This document shows, in pieces, positions 1-13,601 of a stretch of DNA of 64,000 bases. The stretch is from Carnegiea gigantea (taxonomy: Eukaryota > Streptophyta > Magnoliopsida > Caryophyllales > Cactaceae). How positions within the stretch are numbered: position 1 is the first letter of the stretch; the number at the start of each line of letters is the position of its first letter. The notes under the pieces were generated by a model. That model was given only the letters and a program-made list of their open reading frames with translations. It searched no databases and had not been told where the DNA came from. The translations under genes were made by a program, and so were the position numbers. The stretch covers positions 124,001 to 188,000 of the forward strand of contig JAKOGI010000822.1 in the NCBI GenBank assembly GCA_029747015.1. The letters are read 5' to 3'.

Positions 1-534
1 TACAACATACAACATACCATTGGAGATCATACATGACATATCACTAATACTTGATGTCATAGCCCAAAAAATTGACCTTGTGAAAATAAGAAAGGGGTTG
101 GACTATTAAAAAGCTGCAAGAATTCGTGCAAACTACTTGAAAACAAAATAGACAAAAAATACTTCAAAAAAACAAATTCTACATTAATTTATATCTATAT
201 TTATATTTGTAATTTATAATATCTATGAAAATAGCACCATTAATGCTAAAGTGAAAACAAAGTTTGACGAAGGATGCAAGCACAATTGGGGTAAAACAAA
301 TGGAAGAACAATAAAGAAACTATCTTGAATGGGTCATGATGACTTAGCATTTGAATGTCCTACACAACACAACTTTAGAAAATTCTACAAATCTATAACA
401 TCTAAAAAGGATACAATGTTAAAGTGAAAAAAGTTTAATTAATGTTGCAGATAGAAATTGGGACAAAATGAAAATGATGAACAACTAAAGAACTACCTTA
501 AATAGGTCATAAAAATAATTAATATTTGAATGTC
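1..534. other. AT-rich intergenic stretch
   Basis: No reading frame with a recognisable domain and no clear repeat boundary. The sequence is AT-rich with scattered A-runs. I see nothing that can be named here. Confidence 0.6.
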
Positions 535-690
535 AACAACAACAACAACAACAACTCCCAGTGTGGGTCTCGCTTTTGCGGGGTCTGAGGAGATCCAGCT
601 GTAGGCAACCTTACCCCTACCGGTATTTCTACCCATAGAGAGGTTAATTCCTAAAGACCCACAAAACAGTTTTTGAAAAAAAGGTTTAAA
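535..690 (-). mobile_element. Au/TS-type SINE relic
   Basis: The segment opens with a (CAA)n run at about 536-555, which reads as a (TTG)n tail on the minus strand, as in TS-type plant SINEs. It then shows the GC-rich core typical of the Au/TS group: a GGGTCTG-like block, a CTTACCCCTACC block near 610-620 and GAGAGGTTAATTCC near 638-652. Orientation is inferred from the tail. The tRNA-like head on the right is too decayed to define. The recognition comes from memory of the family, not from a search. Confidence 0.6.
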
Positions 691-1274
691 GAGGAAACGA
701 TTGCCAACCAATTACCAACGGGGGAAAAGGGTACGAAGAGCAGATAAACAAGGAGCGGAGACATACCTCAACAAATCAGGGGCGTTAGATGCCGTCACAT
801 CCCAGACAAGCACGACCTGCAGACAAGCACACCAAGAAAAAAAAAAAAACTGCCCCACCCCACCGAAGCTACTACCACCTACGGAGCCGGTTCCCTACAA
901 TCAGGGACCTTAATCCTATCCCGCCACAACCTCCTGACCATAATCCTATAAATATTCATCACCATACACCAAGAAAATATTCATCACCATGTGTACTATA
1001 AAATAAATTTAAGCAATACATGAAATATTACAATAATGTACTATTACAACTGTTATTTACGATTTTTCATTTTTGGAATCGATGCATGATAGAATTATTA
1101 GACACTGAGTCAAATACATCTTTTTCTATGAAACAAACCAAGCAATCATTCAAAAACGAACCACACATTTGATTTCGAAGTCTATTTTTAACGATTTTCA
1201 TTGTCGAGAATTATAGAAAATTATAGAAAATTATAGAAAAAAGGTTTAAAGAGGAAACGATTGCCAACCAATTA
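676..1274 (+). repeat. Exact direct repeat of about 38 bp, two copies
   Basis: An identical block containing AGAGGAAACGATTGCCAACC occurs at about 676-714 and again at about 1237-1274. The second copy is preceded by three tandem copies of TTATAGAAAA (1211-1240). The intervening 520 bp is unrelated intergenic DNA with a G/C-rich stretch at 720-930. The origin is unknown; template switching or a flanking duplication are possible. Confidence 0.75.
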
Positions 1275-4029
1275 ATAGTTGAATGTCCATATCAACAATT
1301 ATCATATAGACAATTATAAAAATTATACATGAAGAGAAGAAAATTGACTCTTACTGATGATTCCACGAATTGGAGCAAGAAATTTAAAAGGAGAAGGGGG
1401 GAGGGGGAGATATTAATTTACAGGGTAGTGAGGGAATCATTCAATCAATAAAGGGAAGGGGGTAACTAATACAAAGAAATTCATGAAAAAAGAATATTAA
1501 TTAATAAACGGTTAAATTTAAAATTTTATTTAATTGATATAAAGATAAAGATGAGATAAATTCATAGGAAAAGAAGATTAATTGATAAATATTTAAATTT
1601 AAAATTTTAATAATTAATATAAAGATAAGGATAGAGATAAATATAAAGATAAGTGGTAGTATATCTACTAAGTGATTTTTTGAAAGTTACAATTTAAAAT
1701 TTAAAATAAATGAAATTGTAACCCCTTGGAGTATTTTGGCGGGATTCAACCAAAATATGTGGATTGCTATTTCTTGAATTTGCAGGCCCTCACTCATTTT
1801 TACACTTATTATATGAAGATTTGTGAGCCATGGTCAACTGATAATTGGAACAAAAAGAATTTATGTTAACTTTTTACCAGGGTCTTTTCTAACTCTTATT
1901 AATCATTTCCAATTCTTACCAATTTTTTCCTACTTTTATCAATCCTTCCTAACTCTTATCAATTGCATTCTAAATTTTCGCAATTTGTAAATTGTCATGT
2001 AAAAATTAATTCTTTTTCCAACCAAAAAATATATCCTTCGGTTATTTTTGGGGTTGTTGTATTAAATAGGTGCAAAGTTGAACTTGTTCATTTTCTTTGA
2101 ATAAAATAATTATAATTATTTCTACATAGTAAAATATGTTGAAGATGTATTTGTGTTATTTTAAATATGAAATTAATAACATGGTTCACTCATACGACAA
2201 ATATAGTGATATTTATGTAGTAATAAAAATGAATATAGCAATTAATATATTCATACATATTTCAAATATGTAAGCATTATACATATAAAAATTTTCCTAT
2301 CCTTACATAAAAAAATGTTATAAATATATTAAAAGCTGTAGACGTATAAAAATTTAGAACGATACTTGTCAAATTATTAAAAAAAATAGTGCAAAAATAT
2401 TACAAATTGTAGTGACTTTTTAAATTATCAAACATTATGACAAAAACTAAACTAAAAAGAATCTGCCTAGCCTTCTTATTCTTTACCAACATTTTTCAAC
2501 TCTTATCAATTTCTCCCCATCTTTTCCGGCATTTCTCAATCCCTACCAATCATTTGGGAGGGGGGGGAAACCTTACCAATCTTATCAATCTTTTTTAATT
2601 TATACCAAGTTCACTTATTTATCAACTGATATTTATTAACGAAAAGAACTGACCTAACAGTACAAACATGACATGTGAAAGTAATTAGGCAGACAGAGAC
2701 ACATCAATGCTTGGGAATTAATCAACAATTGACATAAACCTTCCCCTCCCCCCCCCCCCCACCCCCCAAAAAAGGAGAGAGAAGTACAAGTGCACAGCCA
2801 TTGGAGGAATATAAACCATCCACAATTAAATCGGATTTATTATGTCAGCTTCCAAGTAGAAATGTAATTTTAGGATATGATGTAACACTGACCTTTTTTT
2901 GTAACATTTTCCTATATACTTACCCCCCCTCCTTCTTTTGCCAATACCGTACAACTTTATTGAATGATACAGGTTCACCTGGAGTTGGATACAGCTTTTA
3001 TATTATTATCATTTTCATAAAGCTTGTTTGGTGACAGAATTTAATAATAAAATTATATGATAATGTACTTTCTTCTAAAAATACTACGTGATATCATACA
3101 TAATTTAGGAAGAATAAAATGATAATTTAGTAAATAGTATAACTAAATAAATTATCTGAATAATAAAATTTTAGAGCGAGTCTTACTTTTATCCATAAAG
3201 ATAAAACTAATTAGCCATTGGAGCTTACCACTGGAAATGCCACGGCACCCACCAACCACGGTAGGTGGGGCGGTCTCCTGAGCTTGGCTTGTTTGACTAA
3301 TGTTCATACGTAAATCAATTTTGGCAACTTATTTCTTTGTCCCTTTTGTTTTAAAATTTAAGTACACTTAAACATCAGCTTTAGAAGATAAATAAATAAA
3401 TAATTGACTAATGAAGAAAGCATAGTGTTCATCAAAGTATACAATATATAAATAAATAATTGAAAAATTCAGAAATAACACTATCCTTTTTTGGACAAAA
3501 TTCAACATAAGGGAGTAAACCTGGTTCTTGTATTTGCTGAATTAGTTTACCAATCGCTTTTTAACTTCTAAATATCTTTTAAAAACTTTTTGTGTGGTCC
3601 GTTAAAATTTAGAAATGATCTCTCTACGTAGTTATGTGCGCAGAGATAAAGTTGTCAATATCTACATCTCTTTAAATTTTACAAAAATGAGACTCATACT
3701 AAAAGTTATTATTATTGGTGTTAGGAATTAGATCATTAGCGTACGTTGTTGAAGTGTTTTCAACGCCGCCTTTTTCGTTTTGTCCCAAAGCAAGGTTTGA
3801 GGGACCATGCAAATTAAAACATCAGGCCAAAAGGTTGGAATCAATGTAGCTGCTTATCACTTTTTTTTATGAGTGAAACTCGAGCAATGACTGCGGTTTA
3901 AAACGAGCTCCTGCATATTAAATCGTTGTTATGATTGATATAATTTAATTGCCTTTTTACCAAGGATCATACCTCTCTTTAATGAGATGGTTTCTTTTAC
4001 GACAAATTTATACTTCACTAACATATCAC
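1275..4029. other. AT-rich intergenic DNA with pyrimidine-rich motif clusters
   Basis: No gene is supported. Two clusters, 1875-1975 and 2475-2610, hold many degenerate copies of CTTAYCAAT-type motifs. A poly-C run lies at about 2746-2766 and a short G-run at about 2559-2567. The block at 3230-3290 is locally GC-richer but has no recognisable coding content. Confidence 0.5.
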
Positions 4030-6317
<2,288 letters not shown>

Positions 6318-6626
6318 TATTAGAAAGAAGAAATATGAGGACGTTAACTTACCCAAAAAATTACAAGGATGTATGTAAATACTAATCTTTCTTTATATGT
6401 TGGATACACTAATAAATAAATATATCATCATTGAACTACCACTTAAAATTTTAATATTTCAAAAGTGACAACAAAATAACTTGCCAATACATTCTCTATT
6501 TCCAAATCTAAATCATGAAAGAATTGATTCACATGTATTGTAGCCGAGTAGACAACTCTACGGCCGTGTTTGGCAAAAGTGTTTTAGGTAGCGTTTAGTG
6601 TTTTAACCAAATTAATACACTACTAG

Positions 6627-6719
6627 TGAAGTCTTAGCCTAGTGGTGAAGATTGAGGTACTTGGTATATTAGATCCCATGTTCGATTCCTCCTCCCCCAT
6701 TGTATTATGGACCAAAAAA
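6627..6719 (+). mobile_element. tRNA-derived SINE
   Basis: The sequence carries an A-box-like TAGCCTAGTGGTGAAG (about 6635-6650) and a B-box-like TGTTCGATTCC (about 6679-6689), followed by a C-rich segment, TTGTATTATGGACC and an A-run. These are the hallmarks of a short plant pol III SINE. It interrupts the older foldback element and is flanked by imperfect duplicates of about 20 bp (6605-6626 and 6720-6742), each ending in a TAATACACTACTAG-like block. Confidence 0.75.
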
Positions 6720-6863
6720 AATCAAGTCAATATACTAATTAGTTAATTTTTAGTATTCGATAACTAGTATTTTGACTAACATTTCAAATAGCATTTAGCG
6801 TTTTAAACAACGTTTTTGAAAAGCTAATAGTATTAATGTTTTACATTAATGTCCCGTTCAACA

Positions 6864-7807
6864 AAGGGCGTGTTCGGCAACAACGTTTTAGGTAGCGTTT
6901 GGTGTTTTGACTAAGTCAATACACTCATCACGTAATTTTTAGTGTTCGATAACGTAGTGTTTTGACTAGCATTTCAAGCAGCGTTTAAGTAGCGTTTTTG
7001 AAAAACTAATAGTATTAACGTTTTACATTCAAAAGTAGCGTTTCATATTTTTTTACCAAAAATTACACTTCGGAAATTTTATTTTTGAAAATTATCTATA
7101 TCCTTTTATGTCAATTTACATTAATCAGCTAATCCAACAGTTAAATTTACCGAACATATTTTATTCAACTGCTCTTCTAAACAGCTATCCGCTAACAGCT
7201 AAATTACAAATGCTATCCGCTACCTGAACAGCTATCCGCTACCTAAACCGCTATCCGCTATTTGAACCGCTAATTTTGCCGAACATGGACAAAAATTACC
7301 AGTTCAAGTAGCAGATAGCGGTTCAGGAAGCAGATAGCTGTTTAGGTAGCGGATAGCATTTCTAATTTAGCTGTTAGCGGATAACTGTTTAGGTAGCGGA
7401 TAGCCTTTCTAATTTAGCTGTTAGCGGATAGCTGTTTAGGTAGCGGATAGCTTTTCTAATTTAACTGTTAGCGGATAGCTGTTTGGATGAGCAGTTGAAA
7501 TAAATGTGTTCGGTAAATTTAGGTGTTGGGTTAACTGATTAATGTAAATTTACATAAAAGGATATAAAAAATTTCCAAAGATAAAATTTCCAAAGGATGT
7601 GTTTTGGCAAAAAAAATATGAAACGCTATTTTTGAATGCAAAACGTTAATACTATTAGTTTTTCAGAAACGCTGCTTCAAATGCTAAACGCTACTCAAAA
7701 TGCTAGTCAAAATACTATGTTAACGAATACCTAAAATTACTTAATGAGTGTATTGACTTAGTCAAAACCCCAAACGCCATCCAAAATACTGTGCTGAACA
7801 CACCCTT
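6864..7807. mobile_element. Younger foldback element (MITE-like) with arms of about 0.45 kb
   Basis: The two halves are long inverted repeats of each other about a centre near 7295. The left end AAAGGGCGTGTTCGGC mirrors the right end GCTGAACACACCCTT. The GACTAAGTCAATACACTCAT block near 6911 mirrors the block near 7745. Toward the centre the arms carry several copies of the GCTATCCGCTACCT / AGGTAGCGGATAGC motif, including a near-tandem array at 7336-7490. There is no coding capacity. No convincing target-site duplication was found. Confidence 0.8.
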
Positions 7808-8065
7808 AAAAGTAGCATTTCATATTTTTTAGCCAAAAAAATCCTTTAAAAATTTTATCTTTGGAAATTATCTATATCCTTTTATGTCAATTTATATTAA
7901 TTAGCTAGCCTAACAGCTAAATTTTACCGAATACATTAGTTTAAACCACTCATCTAAACAGTTATCTACTAATAATTAATTTAGAAATACTATTTATTAA
8001 ATAAACTGTTATTCACTACCTGAACCGTTATCCACTTTCTAAATAGCTAATTTTGCCGAAAAGAA

Positions 8066-8798
8066 CCTATATCTGTGATCAATTTGGGATCAACAATTTA
8101 TACTGTGGCTTTTGAAAGCGAAAGTGCATAGTCATCGATATGCTAAGATCCCACTGACCATTAATTCTAATAATTATGGGAGGACTAACAACCCACTCTT
8201 TTAGTTGAAAATTTTAGTTCTACTGACAGCATCAAGAAACTAGGAAGCTAATTAGGAATAGACTTAGGGCCCTTCTTCGTTGAAAAATATGAATTAAAAA
8301 ATAAGTGAAATTAATTGAAATTAGTAGAAGTGAATTAAAATTAGTATTCTTTTAAAAATTGAAGTGGGTTAAATTTTCAAGATATAGTGAATCTGGATTT
8401 TGTACATTGTAAATGAAACCAAAAGTATATTTACTATTTAACATTTTTTGGATACGGAAGTCTATTCACAATCTTAAACCAACAAGAGAAAGAAGAAAAC
8501 AAAGAGAACAATGTCCAAACTACAGTCTCTTATGGTACATGATCATTTACTACATGTACATTTTTCACCAACTCCTCCCAGCAAGCCATTATTATGGCCA
8601 TTTTCTGAAAGGAATTGAAATGTCCAGTCCAGATATAACAAAAATTAAACCCAAAAAATCTAAAAGTCTATTTATATCTAAATAAATAAATAATCCCGTC
8701 TTTTCAAAGTTTAAAAAAGAAAAACAAACAAATTAACAATACTTCTTCTCCTCACATACTGCGGTTGAAGGTGTGGACGACACGACCTAGAGAAAGCG
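8066..8798. other. Intergenic, downstream of arogenate dehydratase
   Basis: This is AT-rich sequence. The part next to 8799 should hold the 3' UTR of the minus-strand dehydratase gene, but I could not place a poly(A) signal with confidence. The open frame near 8413-8685 shows no recognisable domain. Confidence 0.5.
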
Positions 8799-11700
8799 TC
8801 AATGATCATCGGAGCGAGAGAGGGACCACGGGGTCATGTCCATAGGGTAGCTCCCTAGGACTCGTAAGAATGAGGTGAACTCCTGAACCTCCGCAAGGGC
8901 ATTTTGGGCTCGGGGCTCAGCCATGGAGGCCTCAAAGTCCACATAGAACATGTACTCAAAATGCTTGGCCGTCCCCACATTGGCATCGTCGACGATCCGG
9001 ATTGGGCGGTTCCGGTGGGGCCGGCTCTCAATCTTGGTCAAGCTTATGTTCCGAAAGGCGAAGGCCGAGAGCACCTTGAAAAGGGAGGCCGTTCCTTTGC
9101 CACCCCCTTCGTCTTGGGTTGCAAACACTATGCTCGTTTTGAATGGCCGATCAGTCCGTGGGATTATTGGCTCCCGAGCTAGCATCACAAATCGGGTCAC
9201 ATTGCCTGAGTCATCTTGAATTCCATCTGCCAATACCTATTTCATGTCACACATATTAGTTTCATTAGCCCAATTATATTGTTATTAATTAAACATATAC
9301 ACAAATACACAATTCAGAGAGAATCTTGAATTTATTTTAGGTAAGTTGGTTGGTTTACTTTGACGAGCCCATCAACTATGGGATGTGCGGCCTAGCTAGG
9401 ATCTAGAACAATGCAATTTATTTCGATTTTTTCCCCCAGTTAATTATGGTATACTCACTGTTTAATTGTATTTAAGGATTCAATTTGTAGTTCTATTAGT
9501 TGGATAAGTGATGTAATACAAATTTCAAAAAACTAAAACTTTTACTGATATAGCATACTTAAGTTTCAAAGAGTGGAACTATGTTTGCGGATACTCTAAG
9601 AAGCAAATGAATTTTAAATGTATCTACTTCTACAGTTACAATATATCTTTGTCGCTCAACCTTAGAGCATTCACAGTTTGAGCTCCATATTTTGGAATTT
9701 CATCCTACCACATCTTCAACAAAGATTTCATTTTATAAAACTTGCATTTTTTGACTTCTCTAAAGCTAACAAAATATTTATTATGGACTAACTGCACAAT
9801 ATACAATAAAAGGACAACCCGGTGCAGAAGCATCTCGCGTTCACGCAGGGTCCGAAAAAGGGGTCGCATCACAAGGTATAAATTGTAGGCAGCCTAATCT
9901 AACTTTGTAAGTCGAACCGCACAACTACAATCTTTTTTTAAATACTTTAATAATATTTAAAAAATAAAAATATCACAAAAAGATAAAAAAATAAAATGAA
10001 TGGATGACTGAATAGGCCCCACATGCCATTGGACAAAAATACACGTTGAAAAAAAGGGGCCCCACTAAAATACACTCCAATGAGTGCGAATGCTCTTATA
10101 CATTTTTTTAACGGAAAAAAAAACTCCAATTGTCAAGGTGAGCCCCGCGCCCCTCTAATACATTCTTATATTTATTTAAATCGGTCGATATGCTTTTTCT
10201 TTTTGATTTTTTTTTAAAGTGTAACAGACAATTGTCCCAATTACTACAATCAATGAAGTAACGCTGGCTTATTTACTATGATTAATGACAACATTTGACA
10301 AACTTATAAACTTTCAGTACCCAATTACATGTTTCCCAAGTTCACAAGGCTGCTTCTCGTTGGTAGAATTATTTAATTGGCAATCTCACTATTTTACAGG
10401 GTAAAAATACAATAAAAATAGTACTATAATTCCCAACCAATTATATTTGTCTACAACTGCAACTCACATGCAGTACGGTTCACCCATTAAATGTACAATT
10501 TTTTTGGGTAGTTTTTTTTTTTTTAAAAAAAAAACTTCCACACATGAACATTTATTTCCATTAATGTCTTCCGCAAGGATAGTTAACTCATATTATAGGA
10601 TTCTTGACTTTTCACGAATCGTTTATTTTACCCCGGGGAAAAAAAAAAAAAAACCAAACGCTAACCATGAATGATGGATGAATCTCGAATATTTATTTTC
10701 TTTGGAAACCACGTTAATACGCATGAAAAGTCAATAACAAATGTTACGGATTTCGAGCAGCAGTTTTATAGGAGGAGTATGTTCGGCTAATGAATCTAAC
10801 AATTAATTATTAAAAGGCTATTCAAGATTTTTTTTGATAGCAAAAAAGACAATTCAAGATGAAAAAACAAATAAAAAACAAAATGGACCTAAGAAAACAG
10901 AATCAAATTAATTATTAAAAGACAATCAAAATTAATTATTAAGAAAAACAGAACCAAGAATGAAAAGAGAAATCTACCTGGAGTCCATACAGCTCGGCGG
11001 CGCGTGCGGAAGCAATCGCAGCGGTATCCCTCAAGCGATTGGTGGCGACATACTCAGCGGCACCAGCAGTATCATCAAAAGCCTCGCGCGTGACATTCAA
11101 ACCCAGCTTGGTGAGCGTGTGTTCGCATTGGGCCAGCGCCTGGGGGTGGCTAATGACGCGCGTGAGGTACTCCTTTCTGACCCCGGGCAAAGCAAGGAGG
11201 CAGTGGTGGACAGGGAGTTGGACTTCTCCGACGATATGGAGGCGGTGGCGGAGGAGGAGGTCGTAGTTCCGATGGATGGACCCACCAAGGGAGTTCTCCA
11301 CAGGAAGGACAGCTCGGTCGGCGATCCACAGTTCCACCGCCTGGAACGCCACCTCGAACTGGTCGCACGGGATGGCCTCGCACCCTGGGTAGGCCTTCCC
11401 GGCGGCGGCCTCCGAGTAGGCTCCTGGGACCCCCTGGTAGGCTACTCGGAGCTGAGCCCCGTGCATTGGGGCCGGAGACAGGTCGGTGGTGAGCGGTTTC
11501 GGAAGGTTCTCGATTGGGACCAGATCTAAGCTCCGGTGGCCGTTCACGGTGGTGATTTCATCGCGGGAGGACGAGGGCTTTGAGCCGGTGGTGTTGTCGT
11601 TCTGCTCAGAGGTGAACACTTTGCTTGACAGGATCGCGCACGTGCTCTGCCAGTCGGCGCGCGTGCCTCCAACGGCGCCGTTTTGAGGGGAAGCGGCGCA

Positions 11701-11814
11701 CCGGACGGTGAGTTGACTCGGCGGAAGTGGGGTGGCCGTGAGTCGGTGGGCGGGACGAGTTGGGGTTTTGATGGGGGTTGGTATGGTGGTAGTTGGCGGA
11801 GATAACGTCTGCAT
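8799..11814 (-). CDS. ADT: Arogenate dehydratase, plastid-targeted (two exons)
   Basis: This gene encodes arogenate dehydratase, which decarboxylates and dehydrates L-arogenate to L-phenylalanine in plastids and so feeds protein synthesis and phenylpropanoids. Exon 1 is 11814-10978 (279 codons) and exon 2 is 9236-8799 (145 codons plus stop). Together they give 424 residues, normal for the family. The intron (10977-9237) begins GTAGAT and ends ATAG, in phase 0 between LYGLQ and VLADGIQ. Residues 1 to about 100 are rich in Ser, Thr and Pro, as in a chloroplast transit peptide. The prephenate-dehydratase-type catalytic domain spans about 122-300, with [20 protein letters not shown] at 165-184 and the catalytic TRF motif at 293-295. 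An ACT regulatory domain follows at about 312-403 with the ESRP motif (349-352), which suggests feedback control by phenylalanine. The loop before LFKVL carries [10 protein letters not shown], slightly longer than I expect. The start has A at -3. The exons are GC-rich and contain no stops or frameshifts. The paralogue number cannot be assigned. Confidence 0.95.
9806..9925 (-). mobile_element. Au-type SINE relic inside the ADT intron
   Basis: The segment has the layout of an Au-type SINE read backwards: a GGACAACCCGGTGCA block, GCGTTCACGCAGGGTCCG (9837-9854), GGGTCGCA, GTAGGCAGCCTAATCTAAC and a GTCGAACC remnant of the B box. It is decayed and sits wholly inside the intron of the arogenate dehydratase gene. 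The call rests on remembered family features. Confidence 0.6.
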
Positions 11815-12044
11815 TTTGATTTGCTTTGGTTTGCAGTACTCTGTTCTTCGGTTTATAGGGGGCTTTGGTGATAAGCGTAGATTGGTTGAGATGAGAAATG
11901 GAAAATGGAGGTTGGAAAACTTCTTGTTTTTGGGTTTTGTTTCTTCAGTTCATTTATTTGTGTGGATATGTTTAGACAAAGCTTGGAGTTCTCTAAAGGG
12001 AAAGGGAACCTCAAGCTGTAAGAAAATGAAGGGGAGTGGTGGGG

Positions 12045-12051
12045 TTTTATA
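12045..12051 (-). promoter_or_regulatory. Candidate TATA box of ADT
   Basis: On the minus strand this reads TATAAAA within AATATAAAACCCC, about 230 bp upstream of the ATG at 11814. It would give a 5' UTR of about 200 nt, which is plausible for a plant gene. No transcript evidence is available. Confidence 0.6.
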
Positions 12052-12126
12052 TTATTGATGATGGAGATGAGAGCGTGAGCTGCGGACAGGGATGTGGGCG
12101 TGTTGGAGTGGTTCGGTCAATCCCCC

Positions 12127-12133
12127 ACCTACC
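12127..12133 (+). promoter_or_regulatory. AC-I-like MYB element (ACCTACC) upstream of ADT
   Basis: ACCTACC lies about 75 bp upstream of the candidate TATA box. AC elements of this sequence are bound by R2R3-MYB factors in phenylpropanoid and lignin gene promoters. Its presence here fits a gene that supplies phenylalanine to that pathway. It is in the inverted orientation relative to the gene, and a single 7-bp match can arise by chance. Confidence 0.45.
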
Positions 12134-12139
12134 CCCTTC

Positions 12140-13340
12140 CAATTCCATCTCTGTTTTTCCTTTTTTTAAAGAAAAAAAATTAACATTATACTTTGCAATG
12201 TCTATTAGATATTTTTTTTTATAAGAAAAAAGAATAATTCATTAATGAAAAGTTATATGGCATATACAACGAATATTTCTAATAAAAGTAAATTTAAAAT
12301 ATCAAATTGAATAATTCTCTCCATAAAGTTAGTGGTAAATATATTATCCACCGGTTCTGAACTTGTAGCAGTATTCTTACGACCAACCGCATTCTTTGAT
12401 GTCAATGCATCTTTTCCGAATAGCGGCGAGTGTTAGTATGACTTATGGAGCAAATTAATATAGTAGATTGTATTTGAAAGGAAGATCTTCAGAGTAGAAC
12501 CATATGAAATTCCATTGTTAACTCATTTCTCAATAAAAAAGCGTAAATCTAATATAATAATTTTCAACTTCTACTCCACAAGAAACTCACTTTAAATCTC
12601 CAAATCTACGATAAATTACATAAAGACAATGATTTAAACTCACATTAACGGTGAAAGCAACCTAATTCACACTAAAGATGAGAACAACTAAACTCACACT
12701 AATTGTGAGAAAAATAAACAACCAAACTCTCACAAAATAGAGAGAAATTTTATTAAAAAGAGATGAAAATATTACAACTGAATTAAACTTCAAGATGTAC
12801 GAAGATTGGGGCTTATCACCAACAATTATGGCTGATGGTAGCCCTTTATTGAAGTAGATGAAGGTTAAAGTTTTTCGTGAGGAGGTTAGGATTTTGTAAT
12901 GAAATATTTACTTTTTGGTTGTAGGATTAATCTCTTATCTAAAAAATCTAAAATAATTAAGGATTATTTTGCACAAGTAATTCGATAATAAGTGTTTAAA
13001 TAATCACTCTTTGATTTCGCCTAAAAATTTAAGAAAACAGACATTCTGAATTTAAAAGTGTGAAATTTATGAGTCGGGTGAACCCAAAGATCAAAAAAAA
13101 TTATTTTTAAATTTAAGAAAGAATAAGACTTAAAATAGATGCATTGTAGTCTTGAAAGTATAATATGATTTTCACAATTGATACACTAGCTTATTTGAAG
13201 AACGATTGTGCTTTTTTTAAAAAAAAAGGAAATTCCATTAAATTTTAAGATTACGTTTTACAAACCCATGTAAAGGATCAGTTTCATGAGTTATTAAAAC
13301 ATATCTTTAAATGCCACACCTTTTTTTTATTTCTTTTTTT
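12140..13340. other. Intergenic stretch without recognisable genes
   Basis: AT-rich DNA. At 12640-12730 short blocks of the type AACTCACACTAA...GTGAG recur three times, but no element boundaries are visible. Nothing else can be supported. Confidence 0.5.
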
Positions 13341-13347
13341 CCTTTAG

Positions 13348-13350
<3 letters not shown>

Positions 13351-13414
<64 letters not shown>

Positions 13415-13435
13415 TATATATATATATATATATAC

Positions 13436-13492
<57 letters not shown>

Positions 13493-13566
13493 AGGAAGAG
13501 AGGGAAGGGATCAAGTAGAAACCCTCCTTCATATATATATATATATATAAGATATATATATATATG

Positions 13567-13600
<34 letters not shown>
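13351..13600. repeat. (TA)n and (GA)n microsatellites
   Basis: Two successive TA-then-GA repeat blocks (13351-13490 and 13531-13600). They are separated by a 30-bp copy of the terminus of the adjacent Mutator-like element (13501-13530, including GGGATCAAGTAGAAACCCTC). The reading frames across them are artefacts. Confidence 0.9.

Positions 13601-13601
<1 letters not shown>

Larger units (their letters stand above)
6566..8065. mobile_element. Older foldback-type element, split by younger insertions
   Basis: The left piece (6566-6860) and right piece (7808-8065) match, in order, the left arm of the younger foldback element nested between them. The TTTTAGGTAGCGTTTAGTG block, the TATCCTTTTATGTCAATTTA block and the closing TAATTTTGCCGAA block are all shared. 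The outer ends GTGTTTGGCAAAA and TTTTGCCGAA are roughly inverse to each other. It encodes no protein. The superfamily is uncertain; no target-site duplication was identified. Confidence 0.6.

Noticed and set aside
10960..11529. 189-residue plus-strand frame antisense to ADT exon 1
   Set aside because: The minus-strand frame matches arogenate dehydratase over its full length; the antisense frame is a GC-rich shadow.
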